Shown: positions 51,660-60,105, counted from the stretch's first letter. The stretch is 64,000 nt of DNA from VXMO01 sp965219405 (GCA_965219405.1 OZ244736.1:1833453-1897452); one strand, 5' to 3'. Notes: generated from the letters alone by a model not told the origin. Numbers and translations: made by a program.

Positions 51660-52475
51660 TTGAATAGCGCAAATCATGTCCACGTGACTGCTGCGGGATT
51701 CGTGGATATTCACTGCCATATTCTCCCGGGGATCGATGACGGGGCGCGGGACCGCGCGGAGGCGCTTGATATGGTGCGCCTGGCGGAAGACCAAGGCACG
51801 GTGACCATCGTCACGACACCGCACAATTTCCCGCGTTCACATCAATCAGTCCTAGAAGAGTCGCAGTACCGGGTTGGACTGCTCAGCCGGGCTGTGGCCG
51901 AGCACAATCTGAACGTCACGCTGCTATCCGGGCAGGAGATTCGTATCACGAGCCGTCTGAAGGAGCAGTTGGAGTCCGGGGACGGCGTGACCATCAATGC
52001 AACGCGATATGTTTTGACCGAGCCTCCGTTCAACTCGGCGCCGGACTATGTGGATGAACAGATTGAGGCGATCATCGCGCTGGGCTATCGCCCGGTGCTG
52101 GCGCACCCGGAGCGAAACACGATTATTCAGAAGAATCCGGACATCGTGCGGCGGCTGATCGCGAAGGGCGCGCTGACACAACTCAACACCGGCAGCCTCT
52201 TTGGTCACTATGGGCCGGGGTCGCGAGAGGCGGGGGAATATCTTCTGCAGCAGGAGATGGCTCACGTAATCGCAACAGACGCACACGGTTCAACAGGTCA
52301 TCGGGTTCCCAACATGCGGGACGGCTTTGACCGCGTTGCCGAGCTCACGGACGAGGCGCGGGCGTGGGCGCTGGCGCGGGACAATCCGTTGGCAATCACA
52401 GAGGAACGGGATGTGCCGTATCAGCCGCAAATTGGCGCTGTCGCTGCTGAGGCCGGTGGCCCGACCGGGTCATGA
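51660..52475 (+). CDS. PHP-domain phosphoesterase (CpsB/YwqE-like)
   Basis: 271 residues. The PHP metal motif FVDIHCHILPGIDDGARD starts at residue 14, with later metal ligands in TTPHNFPR, VLAHPERN and VIATDAHGS. This is the pattern of the manganese-dependent tyrosine-phosphatase CpsB/CapC family that controls capsule or exopolysaccharide assembly. The TTG start at 51660 has GGAG about 8 nt upstream. Near GT4 and deacetylase genes, it supports a surface-polysaccharide or glycoconjugate setting. Its stop overlaps the zinc-ribbon gene (ATGA). Confidence 0.87.
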   Translation: MNSANHVHVTAAGFVDIHCHILPGIDDGARDRAEALDMVRLAEDQGTVTIVTTPHNFPRSHQSVLEESQYRVGLLSRAVAEHNLNVTLLSGQEIRITSRLKEQLESGDGVTINATRYVLTEPPFNSAPDYVDEQIEAIIALGYRPVLAHPERNTIIQKNPDIVRRLIAKGALTQLNTGSLFGHYGPGSREAGEYLLQQEMAHVIATDAHGSTGHRVPNMRDGFDRVAELTDEARAWALARDNPLAITEERDVPYQPQIGAVAAEAGGPTGS

Positions 52476-52690
52476 CGCTTGCCTGCGGGCGGTGTGGACG
52501 GCGGGATTTCGAAATGACGGACGCTGCCACGCCTTTCATTTGCGATGATTGCCGGGATTCGGCTGCGTCTCTGAGGTACTGCAACCGGTGTGGGAATGAG
52601 TCGCCGGAGGAGGAGTTGGCGGCGTTCAGAGGTCGGTGCGCGTGGTGTCGTTCCGCGGACGATATTCCGTGGGAGGAGCCTGCCGATTAA
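52472..52690 (+). CDS. Small zinc-ribbon protein
   Basis: 72 residues with four CxxC knuckles: CGRC (5-8), CDDC (24-27), CNRC (37-40) and CAWC (56-59). This implies two zinc sites. No catalytic domain. It overlaps the PHP gene by 4 bases and is the last gene of the plus-strand unit. Function unknown; it could bind protein or nucleic acid partners. Confidence 0.75.
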   Translation: MTLACGRCGRRDFEMTDAATPFICDDCRDSAASLRYCNRCGNESPEEELAAFRGRCAWCRSADDIPWEEPAD

Positions 52691-52771
52691 TTTCCCGGTT
52701 CGCGATCGGGCCTGATTGGCCGATTCATTGTCCACCGCGTTCCGGCGTGGGCGGCCCATGTTTCTTCTGGA

Positions 52772-52791
52772 TTCCGGCTTTCGCCGGAATG
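52772..52791. repeat. REP/dRS3-like palindrome
   Basis: ATTCCGGC-TTTC-GCCGGAAT, between the convergent zinc-ribbon and ilvE genes. Confidence 0.85.
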
Positions 52792-52821
52792 AGGGGATGG
52801 CCTAAATGCGAATGCGTGAGT

Positions 52822-53757
52822 CTACGCGGGGGTGGCGGCTGGGGTGTAGGTTGGGGTTAGCCAGTGGTTGTACTGGGCGCGCTCGCCTTTGACGACTTCG
52901 AAGTAGAGCTTCTGGAGTTCGGCGGTGACGGGGCCGATGCTGCCGCTGCCGATAGGGCGACCATCAACTTCAAGCACGGGCGTAACGTGGGCGGCTGTGC
53001 CAGTCATGAATAGCTCATCGGTCACATAGACCTCGGACTTCGGGATGGTGCGCTCTTCGATGCGCAGTCCAAGGACATCGCGAGCCAACTCCATAACGGT
53101 GTTTCGAGTGATGCCGTCGAGGATGCCGTCGGTCTGCGGCGGGGTGCTGATGACGCCGTCCTCAATCAGGAAGATGTTCTCGCCGCTGCCCTCGGAGATA
53201 TTGCCATCGTCGGTCAGGAGGATGGCTTCATCGTATCCACGCCAGACTGCTTCGCTCTTGGCAAGGCTGTTGGCAACGTACATGCCGGTTACCTTGGCAC
53301 TGGGCGGGATGACGCTGTCCTGGATGCGTGTCCAGCTTGAGAAGGTGCAGCGGATACCGGCATCGGAATCGAGGTAGTTCCCGAACGGGACGATGTAGAT
53401 TAGGAAGTCGTCCTCGAGATCGTGAACCCTTAGGCCGACGACATCCGATGACTTGTATGCGAGAGGGCGGACGTACACATCCTCTTTGAAGCCACACTGC
53501 TGGACGAGATCCAGGGTGATGCGCTCGAAGTCATCAAGGGAATAGGGGAGCTTGATGTTGAGCATGGCGCATGAGCGGAGAAGTCGGGCATAGTGCTCCC
53601 GCACGCGGAAGAGGTACATCTGCTCCTGGTCTGAATTCCAGTTGCCGCGAATACCCTCAAAAACGCCTGTGCCGTAGTTGAATGCGTGTGTGACCACGCT
53701 AATTTTTGCCTCCTCAAGCGGGACGACTTTCCCTTCAAAGAAGGCGAGTGATGGCAT
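52822..53757 (-). CDS. ilvE: Branched-chain amino acid aminotransferase
   Basis: Final transamination for Leu, Ile and Val. 311 residues, fold-type IV PLP enzyme: THAFNYGTGVFEGIRG near the start, the PLP lysine K155 in SAKVTGMYVANSLAK, the motif ISEGSGENIFL and LFMTGTAAHVTPV. A Pro/Thr-rich C-terminal tail ends the protein. It is a separate minus-strand gene beside, but not in, the histidine operon; hisIE upstream is about 200 bp away, with two repeats between. Confidence 0.95.
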   Translation of the reverse strand: MPSLAFFEGKVVPLEEAKISVVTHAFNYGTGVFEGIRGNWNSDQEQMYLFRVREHYARLLRSCAMLNIKLPYSLDDFERITLDLVQQCGFKEDVYVRPLAYKSSDVVGLRVHDLEDDFLIYIVPFGNYLDSDAGIRCTFSSWTRIQDSVIPPSAKVTGMYVANSLAKSEAVWRGYDEAILLTDDGNISEGSGENIFLIEDGVISTPPQTDGILDGITRNTVMELARDVLGLRIEERTIPKSEVYVTDELFMTGTAAHVTPVLEVDGRPIGSGSIGPVTAELQKLYFEVVKGERAQYNHWLTPTYTPAATPA

Positions 53758-53854
53758 TGGCGTTTCTCCTAGGACTCGTTCAGATTCAGTCAGGTTCCCA
53801 GTTTATCGCACCTGAATTGGTAGCGGCAACGAATGGGGCGCCCCCTCACCCTAA

Positions 53855-53875
53855 CCCTCTCCCTCAGGGAGAGGG
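53855..53875. repeat. CCCTCTCCCT palindrome
   Basis: CCCTCTCCCT-C-AGGGAGAGGG, a 10-bp stem. The flanking CCCCTCACCCTAAC is a motif seen in dispersed repeats of many genomes. Follows the ilvE promoter region. Confidence 0.8.
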
Positions 53876-53888
53876 GATTCTCGGATGG

Positions 53889-53908
53889 ATTCCGGCTTTC
53901 GCCGGAAT
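53889..53908. repeat. REP/dRS3-like palindrome
   Basis: ATTCCGGC-TTTC-GCCGGAAT, 13 bp after the CCCTCTCCCT palindrome and 47 bp from the hisIE stop. Confidence 0.85.
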
Positions 53909-53955
53909 GAGGGGAGTGGCGGATCGCTGTGGGGGGTGGGGGGTTACAGGGTTGG

Positions 53956-54588
53956 TTAGCGGCGGCGGTCGGCTAGTTCTGTAGCGACATCGGACAGGGA
54001 GACGCCGGCGTCCTCAAGGAGGATGGTGAGGTGGTAGAGGAGGTCGGCGGCCTCGGCACGGACGCGGTCCGGGGCCTTTGCCATTGCTGCGAGAGCCGTT
54101 TCGCCACCCTCTTCGATAACCTTTTGGGCGATGCGTTCCGTGCCACGCTCAAAGAGTGAGGCGGTGTAGCTGCCCTCGGGCTTGTCGCGGCGGCGCTGGT
54201 CGACAGTCATTGCGAGTTCGGTGAGGGTCGCGCCGAGGAGGTCTTGTTGGGGGGGCTCCATCTGCCATTCGGCGGTGTCGAAGTCCTGGTAGAAGCAGGT
54301 GTCGTTGCCGGTGTGGCAGGCGGGGCCTTCCGGGTTGACCTTGAGCAGGATGACATCGCCGTCGCAGTCGGGGCGGATTTCGACGACGTTGAGATAGTCG
54401 CCGGATGTTGCGCCTTTGTGCCAGAGCTCCTGGCGAGAGCGGCTGTAGAACCACGCCTGGCCGGATTCAATGGTGCGGGTGAGGGACTCATGGTTCATGT
54501 AGGCAACCATGAGGACGGCGCCGGTCTGGGCGTCCTGGGCGATGGCGGGGATGAGGGCTTTCTCGTCGATTGTCAGTTGGGTTGGCAT
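53956..54588 (-). CDS. hisIE: Bifunctional phosphoribosyl-AMP cyclohydrolase / phosphoribosyl-ATP pyrophosphatase
   Basis: Steps two and three of histidine synthesis fused in one 210-residue protein. The HisI half (1-110) has SRSRQELWHKGATSG, the acidic metal site RPDCDGDV and the Cys pair GPACHTGNDTCFY. The HisE half (117-210) has the helix RIAQKVIEEGGETALAA and AADLLYHLTILL. It is the last gene of the minus-strand histidine cluster, separated from the HAD gene by a repeat-bearing gap of about 140 bp. Confidence 0.95.
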   Translation of the reverse strand: MPTQLTIDEKALIPAIAQDAQTGAVLMVAYMNHESLTRTIESGQAWFYSRSRQELWHKGATSGDYLNVVEIRPDCDGDVILLKVNPEGPACHTGNDTCFYQDFDTAEWQMEPPQQDLLGATLTELAMTVDQRRRDKPEGSYTASLFERGTERIAQKVIEEGGETALAAMAKAPDRVRAEAADLLYHLTILLEDAGVSLSDVATELADRRR

Positions 54589-54654
54589 GGGGTTTCTCCT
54601 CTGTTCAGTGACGGGAGCTAAGTCAATTGTAGGGGGTTGGGGGAGACCGGATGG

Positions 54655-54674
54655 ATTCCGGCTTTCGCCGGAAT
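54655..54674. repeat. REP/dRS3-like palindrome
   Basis: ATTCCGGC-TTTC-GCCGGAAT, in the gap between hisIE and the HAD gene. Confidence 0.85.
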
Positions 54675-54729
54675 GAGGTGAGAGGCGGAAATGACAGGGG
54701 GGCTGGCGGGGCGGGGGAGCTGGCGTGGG

Positions 54730-55515
54730 TTAGAGGGCGGAGAGGGTTTTGGAGGCGACGATGTCGACTAGGCCTAGGAGGTTGGTTACTTCGTAGTCCG
54801 GGGTTGTGGGGATGTCACTCGGCCAGTCCGCGCCGGTTCGGTTGACCCAGACGGCGGGGATGCCGACCATCTGCGGGCCCTGAATGTCTTCCTTTGGGGT
54901 GTCGCCGACATAGATGGCCTGGGATGGGTCAACGATGCCGAAGGCGTCGAGGGCGGTTTGAAATATGAGGGGGTGGGGTTTGTAGACTCGCGTGCCCTCC
55001 GAATGAATGACGTGGTCGAATGACAGGCTGTGGGTCTGCAGCGTGCCGTGGAGGTAGTCGTTGTCGGCGTTGCTAACGATGGCGAGCGGGACACGAGCAC
55101 GCAGGGCTTCGAGGGCGGGGGCGACATCACGGTACATCTCCCTGCCCTTTAGGTCTTCATAGAACATGTCGATGGCGGCGGGAACGTAGGCAGGATCGAG
55201 GTTGAGTTCCGTGGAGGCGAGTTCAAAGGCGCGGGCCCATGCATCGCGGTAAGGGGTGAATTGGTTTGGGGGCGGGGCGTCCCATTGGCCATCATCGTTG
55301 AGCCAGACGCGGGACTGGCGGAACGCGGTTTCATGGACGCGCCAGTGTTTCAGCAGGGTTTCAGAGTCTACGGGGACGTTGAGCTGTTCGACAATCGCGC
55401 GGAAAAGGACTGACAGTCGCTCTGGTTCGAAGTGAAAAAGGGTGCCGTAGGCATCGAGCAGGACGGCGCGGAGCCGGTAGCGCGACCGGCGGCGGGGGCG
55501 GTTGGTGGGGTTCAC
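54730..55515 (-). CDS. HAD-superfamily hydrolase in the histidine cluster
   Basis: 261 residues. The four HAD motifs are clear: LLDAYGTLF (nucleophile Asp), VSNADN, the lysine region YKPHPLIF, and YVGDTPKEDIQGP. The cap between motifs I and II is of the C1 helical kind. Position decides the interest: its first bases overlap the end of hisF, so it is translated with the histidine enzymes. A HAD-type histidinol-phosphate phosphatase would fill a step not otherwise seen in this cluster. That is inference; it could equally be an unrelated nucleotide or sugar phosphatase. Confidence 0.87.
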   Translation of the reverse strand: MNPTNRPRRRSRYRLRAVLLDAYGTLFHFEPERLSVLFRAIVEQLNVPVDSETLLKHWRVHETAFRQSRVWLNDDGQWDAPPPNQFTPYRDAWARAFELASTELNLDPAYVPAAIDMFYEDLKGREMYRDVAPALEALRARVPLAIVSNADNDYLHGTLQTHSLSFDHVIHSEGTRVYKPHPLIFQTALDAFGIVDPSQAIYVGDTPKEDIQGPQMVGIPAVWVNRTGADWPSDIPTTPDYEVTNLLGLVDIVASKTLSAL

Positions 55516-56354
55516 GCCCCAGCGCTCGCGTTCAACCGGACGGGGACGTTCTGGCTGAGCATGTATTCCTTGGCCTGCTGGATGGTGAATTCGCCGTAAT
55601 GGAAGATGCTGGCGGCGAGGGCGGCGTCCGCCCCGCCCTGCACCACAGCCTCACACATGTGCTCGACATTGCCCGCGCCGCCTGAAGCGATGACGGGAAT
55701 GGTGACAGCATCAGCGACGGCACGGATGAGTTCGAGATCATAGCCGGACTTTGTGCCGTCGGCATCGATGCTGTTGAGGACGACCTCACCTGCGCCCAGT
55801 TCGGCGGCAAAAATCGTCCATTTGAGGGCATCGATGCCGGCTGCGCGGCCGCCGTCAGCGCCGGTGTGAGTACGGACTTCCCAGCGGGTAGTGTTGTCAA
55901 AGGCGATTTCGGGGATGGCGGCGGGGGCACGCTGTTGGGAGGAGGCGAGGTCGATGCGGCGGGCGTCCATGCCGAGAACGATGCATTGGCTGCCGAACTG
56001 GGCGGCGGAGTCACGGATTAGTTCAGGGTTTTGAACGGCGGCGGTGTTGATGCTGACCTTGTCGGCACCGGCGTTGAGCATTGTTCGGACGTCTTCGACG
56101 GAGCGGATGCCGCCGCCGACGGTGAGGGGGATGTAGATCTCTTCCGCGACACGTCGGACAACATCAAGCATGATGGCGCGGCCCTCCGAGGAGGCGGTGA
56201 TGTCATAGAAAACGAGTTCGTCTGCGCCCTGCTCATCGTAGAAGCGGGCGAGATCGACGGGGTCGCCGGCGTCGCGGTGGTCGCGAAAGCGGACGCCCTT
56301 GACGACGCGTCCGCCTTTCACATCGAGGCAGGGGATGATTCTACGAGAGAGCAT
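55512..56354 (-). CDS. hisF: Imidazole glycerol phosphate synthase subunit HisF
   Basis: The cyclase subunit of IGP synthase; with HisH it turns PRFAR and glutamine into IGP and AICAR. A 280-residue TIM barrel with the catalytic Asp in IIPCLDVKGGRVVKG and the second Asp in LNSIDADGTKSGYD, and phosphate-binding loops (VGGGIRS, ASGGAGN). The ATG at 56354 is chosen because MLSRRIIPCLD is the family start; an upstream in-frame start at 56393 would overlap hisA. The C-terminus is extended by about 25 residues. Confidence 0.95.
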   Translation of the reverse strand: MLSRRIIPCLDVKGGRVVKGVRFRDHRDAGDPVDLARFYDEQGADELVFYDITASSEGRAIMLDVVRRVAEEIYIPLTVGGGIRSVEDVRTMLNAGADKVSINTAAVQNPELIRDSAAQFGSQCIVLGMDARRIDLASSQQRAPAAIPEIAFDNTTRWEVRTHTGADGGRAAGIDALKWTIFAAELGAGEVVLNSIDADGTKSGYDLELIRAVADAVTIPVIASGGAGNVEHMCEAVVQGGADAALAASIFHYGEFTIQQAKEYMLSQNVPVRLNASAGA

Positions 56355-56361
56355 GGTGTGT

Positions 56362-57087
56362 TTATTGTAGTTTGCGTGCGGCGGCGATTGCATCCGGGAG
56401 GGAGATGTCTCCGGTGTAGAGGGCGCGGCCTATTATGACGGCCTCAACGTCCGTGGTCGCGAGGGCGCGTATGTCATCGAGGGTGGTTACGCCGCCGGAT
56501 GCGATGACCGGGATGGGGGCAACCGCCTCGGCGAATCTTTGCATGGCGTCGAGGTTGACGCCCTGCATTGCGCCGTCGCGGGAGATGTCCGTGTGGATGA
56601 ATCGGCAGGCACCTGCATTGACGAGGCGTTGTGCAAGTTCAATGGTGTCGACGCCCGAGTCCTCAGTCCATCCACGCACGGCAACGCGGCCATCGCGGGC
56701 ATCAAGGCCGACGGCGATGCGGTCGCCGTAGCGCTGGCATGCCTCTCTGACTAGTTCCGGGTCGGTTACGGCGACGGTGCCGAGGATGACGCGGTCGATG
56801 CCTGCGTCGATGAGGGCTGTGATGTCGTCCATGGAGCGGACTCCGCCGCCGAGTTGGACGGGGACGCTGACGGCACGGGCGATGGAGGCGGCCAGTTCGG
56901 CCTGGCCGGTTCGCCCCTCACGCGCGCCATCGAGGTCAACGAGGTGGATGCGAGTGCCGCCCTGCTCTTCCCATGAGCGGGCGACGGCGGCAGGATCATC
57001 GTCGAAAACGGTCTCGCGGTTGTAGTCGCCCTGCACGAGGCGGACTGCCTTGTCGTTGCGAAGGTCGATGGCGGGGATTATTTTCAT
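56362..57087 (-). CDS. hisA: ProFAR isomerase HisA
   Basis: A TIM-barrel isomerase of histidine synthesis acting just before HisF. 241 residues starting MKIIPAIDLRNDKAV, with the catalytic Asp (AIDLR), the second Asp in HTDISRDGAMQG and the glycine loops LGGGVRS and ASGGVTT. The start at 57087 gives the family N-terminus; ATGs at 57090 and 57099 also fit the frame. HisF begins 7 nt after its stop. Confidence 0.95.
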   Translation of the reverse strand: MKIIPAIDLRNDKAVRLVQGDYNRETVFDDDPAAVARSWEEQGGTRIHLVDLDGAREGRTGQAELAASIARAVSVPVQLGGGVRSMDDITALIDAGIDRVILGTVAVTDPELVREACQRYGDRIAVGLDARDGRVAVRGWTEDSGVDTIELAQRLVNAGACRFIHTDISRDGAMQGVNLDAMQRFAEAVAPIPVIASGGVTTLDDIRALATTDVEAVIIGRALYTGDISLPDAIAAARKLQ

Positions 57088-57125
57088 CATCAATTCCAAC
57101 GTGACCAGCTACATTTCCTTGTAAT

Positions 57126-57752
57126 CTATACCGCCCAGTTGAAGAAATCGCGGTAGAGAGCGAGGCCGGGCCTGCCGCTCTTTTCGGGGTGGAACTGAGT
57201 GGCGATGAGCTTGTCACGCGCCACGACGCTGGCAAACGGGCCGCCGTAGTCCGTCATGCCCAGGTTCATGTCCTCCGACGCAGGGCGCACGTAGTAGCTG
57301 TGAACAAAATAGAACTGGTAATTGGGAGGGATGTTGGCGACGGCGGGATGATCGCGGGTGAACGTCACATCGTTCCAACCCATGTGGGGGACGGTGAGGT
57401 CCCGAGAGAAGCGGATGCACTCGCCCGGGAGGATGCCGAGACATTCCACATCGTCCTCCTCAGTGCGCTCAAACAGCAGCTGTTGGCCGAGGCAGACGCC
57501 GAAGAACGGAGTATCGCGAGCGATGAGGTCCTGGAGGGCGGATTCCATGCCGGCCATCTTTAGGCGCTGCATTGCGGGGCCGGCGATACCCTGCCCCGGG
57601 AAGACCACGCCATCGGCTTTGTTAAAATCCGCGGCTTCGTCCGTGACCAGCACACGGAAGTTCAGGTCTTCCAGGGCCTTGGCGACGGAACGGAGATTGC
57701 CCGCGCCATAGTCGACTATGGCGATGAGGGGGGTTGCGGCGTTACTGCTCAC
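57126..57752 (-). CDS. hisH: Imidazole glycerol phosphate synthase glutaminase subunit HisH
   Basis: Releases ammonia from glutamine for HisF. 208 residues, triad type I glutaminase: nucleophile C87 in FFGVCLGQQLLFE, with His and Glu in TQFHPEKSG. The N-terminal oxyanion strand VFPGQGIAG is typical. It overlaps the end of the cobalamin adenosyltransferase gene by 11 bases and precedes hisA by 38 bp. Confidence 0.95.
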   Translation of the reverse strand: MSSNAATPLIAIVDYGAGNLRSVAKALEDLNFRVLVTDEAADFNKADGVVFPGQGIAGPAMQRLKMAGMESALQDLIARDTPFFGVCLGQQLLFERTEEDDVECLGILPGECIRFSRDLTVPHMGWNDVTFTRDHPAVANIPPNYQFYFVHSYYVRPASEDMNLGMTDYGGPFASVVARDKLIATQFHPEKSGRPGLALYRDFFNWAV

Positions 57753-58302
57753 CGGTCAGGAGCTCCATGGGCAGGTGACGATCCTGGTAGCGGGCGAGGA
57801 TGAAGAGCAGATCCGCAGCACGGTTTAGGTATGGGATGACAAGCGATTCCTTACGCAGATGGCCAAGCTGCATAAGGCCGACGGCGTGGCGTTCAGCGCG
57901 ACGCAGCGTTGAGCGGGCGAGATCAAGGGCGGAGGAGGAAGGAGTCGCGCCGGGGATGACAAATGCGCGGGGCAGCTCAAACTCTTCCTGGAGGGAGTCG
58001 ATGTGCTTTTCGAGAGCGTCGATGTGCTCCTGCGTGACGGGCGAGAAGTGCTTGAGAAAGGTATTGAAGTGGCCGACATCCGTGGCGAGTTCAGCGCCGA
58101 CGGTGAAGAGTTCACGCTGGAGGGCTATGGCAATTTCACGGACGCGCTCGTCTTCGGAGTGGCTGCGTCCAAGTCCGATGGCGGAGACGGCCTCATCGAC
58201 GGTGCCATAGGCCTCGGCACGCGGATCGTTCTTGGGAACGCGGCCGCCGTAGAGGAGACCGGTCTCTCCCTTGTCACCGTATCGGGTGTAAACGTTCGGC
58301 AT
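57742..58302 (-). CDS. Cob(I)alamin adenosyltransferase (PduO/MMAB type)
   Basis: Makes adenosylcobalamin from cob(I)alamin and ATP. 186 residues: the ATP-binding N-terminus YTRYGDKGETGLLYGG and the helix motif RAERHAVGL with YLNRAADLLFILARY are the PduO/MMAB signatures. It is the first gene of the minus-strand unit that continues into hisH. No obvious metabolic link to histidine exists; the pairing may reflect shared transcription only. The 120 bp upstream (58303-58423) shows no gene. Confidence 0.93.
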   Translation of the reverse strand: MPNVYTRYGDKGETGLLYGGRVPKNDPRAEAYGTVDEAVSAIGLGRSHSEDERVREIAIALQRELFTVGAELATDVGHFNTFLKHFSPVTQEHIDALEKHIDSLQEEFELPRAFVIPGATPSSSALDLARSTLRRAERHAVGLMQLGHLRKESLVIPYLNRAADLLFILARYQDRHLPMELLTGEQ

Positions 58303-58423
58303 CTTTTAAAGACCGCTCCGGCTTAGTGTGCGCTCCAATGTTGGGTTCTTTTTCGGTGTGGGCTTGTTCTGTCTCTAGTGTAGCTCGGAGACGGAGATTG
58401 GTGGATTGAAGAGGAGTGACGTC

Positions 58424-58777
58424 TTATTCGTTGGCGGGGGAGAAGAGGGCGGTGAGTTTGCCGAGGACTTCTCCGACTACCCCTCTCGGAGCTCTGGCTT
58501 CAAAACGGGCCTGCCGCGCCCGCCAGTCGAGGCTTTTGACCTGATCCGACAGGACTACACCGGTTATGGCGCCTGAGGAGGGAAGCAAGACCTCAAACGG
58601 GTACCCCTTGATCCTGGAGGTGATGGGGCAAAAGATGGCCAAGCCTGTCTTTGCATTGTAGTCATGCGGGCTCAGGGTCAATGCGGGCCGATGGCCTGCC
58701 TGCTCATGCCCGGCTTGGGGCGTGAAGCTGAGCCAAACGATGTCCCCGCGCGAAGGAACGTACCCGCCGTCTACCAC
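58424..58777 (-). CDS. mazF: MazF-type endoribonuclease toxin
   Basis: 117 residues, the PemK/MazF fold: Y-V-P-x-R-G-D-I-V-W at the start, HEQAGHRPALTLSPHDYN, a central FCPITSRIKGYPFEV and SDQVKSLDW. It cleaves mRNA or rRNA at short motifs. GTG 58777 overlaps the stop codon of the antitoxin gene. The residues expected to contact RNA appear intact. Confidence 0.95.
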   Translation of the reverse strand: MVDGGYVPSRGDIVWLSFTPQAGHEQAGHRPALTLSPHDYNAKTGLAIFCPITSRIKGYPFEVLLPSSGAITGVVLSDQVKSLDWRARQARFEARAPRGVVGEVLGKLTALFSPANE

Positions 58778-59010
58778 TCTTCATTGCCCTGGGCGAGTCC
58801 GAAATCATGCTCCGTATGCACGTTGTCGGGGTTAATCTGGGCGAGCATGTCGGTCAAGTCATACGGCGTCTTACGCAACACGATCTGATCGTCACCGGGT
58901 AGGATTTCGATGGAGGAGCCTTCCTGAACGCCCCATTGCTCGGCGATGGGTTTTGGAATCCGCACAGCAAGACTTGACCCCCATTTGGAGACGTGAGACT
59001 TAGCGCCCAT
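58771..59010 (-). CDS. mazE: MazE-type antitoxin
   Basis: 79 residues. The AbrB/SpoVT-like DNA-binding N-terminus is SHVSKWGSSLAVRIPKPIAE, and an acidic C-terminus (DNVHTEHDFG) would neutralise MazF. The ATG at 59010 has AGGAGG 7 nt upstream. The frame is open for about 200 codons further upstream, but that extension has no protein-like character and overlaps the divergent DnaJ-like gene. An AT-rich palindrome lies 17 bp upstream. Confidence 0.93.
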   Translation of the reverse strand: MGAKSHVSKWGSSLAVRIPKPIAEQWGVQEGSSIEILPGDDQIVLRKTPYDLTDMLAQINPDNVHTEHDFGLAQGNEEW

Positions 59011-59026
59011 ATGAATACCTCCTATA

Positions 59027-59041
59027 GATATATTGTATATC
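59027..59041. promoter_or_regulatory. Probable MazE operator
   Basis: GATATA-TTG-TATATC, a perfect 6-bp inverted repeat that also covers a TATACAAT-like -10 box for mazEF on the minus strand. Such AT-rich palindromes are usual autoregulatory sites of MazE. Confidence 0.55.
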
Positions 59042-59083
59042 ACGATTAGGCGGTGGCTCGGCACTTGGTTGTTAGGCAGAAAG

Positions 59084-59111
59084 TTGACAATGGTGTTGTT
59101 AGCGGTATGAT
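59084..59111 (+). promoter_or_regulatory. Promoter of the DnaJ-like/hspR/clpC operon
   Basis: Consensus TTGACA (59084-59089), 16-nt spacer and TATGAT (59106-59111), about 65 bp before the first start codon. I saw no perfect HAIR box (CTTGAGT-n7-ACTCAAG). Confidence 0.7.
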
Positions 59112-59175
59112 GATTTTGTTGGTAGGACACGGGTGGGGTAGATAGCAGAAAACAGCGAATTATCGGCTTGATGTG

Positions 59176-60105
59176 ATGGCGGCGACTGACTATTACAAGA
59201 CGCTTGGGGTTTCGCGGACGGCTTCCGAGAAGGAGATAAAGTCGGCGTTCCGTAAGCTTGCCCGCCAATATCATCCTGACGTGAATCCGGGCGACGAAGA
59301 AGCTGAGCGCCGCTTCAAGGAAATCAACGAGGCGCACGAGGTTCTTGGCGACACGGACAACCGCAAGAACTACGACAAGTACGGCGAGAGCTGGATGCAC
59401 GCAGACCGCATCGAGGAGATGCAGGGTCAGGGCGGATTCGGCACAGGGCCCGGAATGGGCGGTGCATACAGATTTGCCGGCGGCCAGGGATTCTCCGGCT
59501 TGGGAGACATTCTCGGGCAATTCTTCGGTGGCGGCCACGGTGGTGGGTTCGGCGAGCAGCGGCGCCCTGCCCGACCACAGGACGTCGAGGTCGAGGTGAC
59601 GCTGCAGGAGGCGTATCACGGGACGCGCCGCTCGATTCGTGTGCAGGACGGCGAGGGAGGAACGCGGACGATCGAGGCGCAGATTCCGGCGGGCGTGGAC
59701 ACGGGTTCTCGCGTGCGGATGAGCGGCGCCGGTCCAAAGGTTTCGGATGGTCGGTCGGCGGACCTGTATTTGAAGGTGAAGGTCAAGGCGGACCCGGTTT
59801 TCACGCGCAAGGGGTCTGACCTGACAACTGAGGTCAAGGCTCCGTTGTATGACGCGCTGCTGGGCGGCGAGGTCATCGTGCCGACAATCGGCGGTCCGGG
59901 TGTTGCGCTGCGTATACCGGCTGAGACGGAAAACGGGCAGACGTTTCGCATTTCTGGCAAGGGGATGCCAAAGATGCGCGGTTCAGGCTCCGGCGATCTG
60001 CTGGTGAAGGTACACGTGACGCTGCCGAGGGGCCTGCAGGAGTCCGAGCGGGAGTTGATTGCACGGCTGCGCGGGATGCGCGAGACGGCGGGAGGTAAGG
60101 AATGA
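59176..60105 (+). CDS. DnaJ-like (CbpA-type) co-chaperone
   Basis: 309 residues: a J domain (1-70) with the HPD motif (QYHPDVNPG), a Gly/Phe-rich linker (about 85-130) and the C-terminal client-binding domain, without the zinc-finger cysteines of true DnaJ. This is the CbpA/DnaJ2 layout. It should stimulate a DnaK that is not in this window. GTG 59173 is an alternative start one codon earlier. The last bases overlap the hspR start (ATGA), and the whole is a heat-shock operon. Confidence 0.93.
   Translation: MAATDYYKTLGVSRTASEKEIKSAFRKLARQYHPDVNPGDEEAERRFKEINEAHEVLGDTDNRKNYDKYGESWMHADRIEEMQGQGGFGTGPGMGGAYRFAGGQGFSGLGDILGQFFGGGHGGGFGEQRRPARPQDVEVEVTLQEAYHGTRRSIRVQDGEGGTRTIEAQIPAGVDTGSRVRMSGAGPKVSDGRSADLYLKVKVKADPVFTRKGSDLTTEVKAPLYDALLGGEVIVPTIGGPGVALRIPAETENGQTFRISGKGMPKMRGSGSGDLLVKVHVTLPRGLQESERELIARLRGMRETAGGKE

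Noticed and set aside
58771..59619. Long version of the mazE frame (282 codons)
   Set aside because: The extra N-terminus overlaps the divergent DnaJ-like gene; AGGAGG precedes the ATG at 59010, which gives a normal-length MazE.
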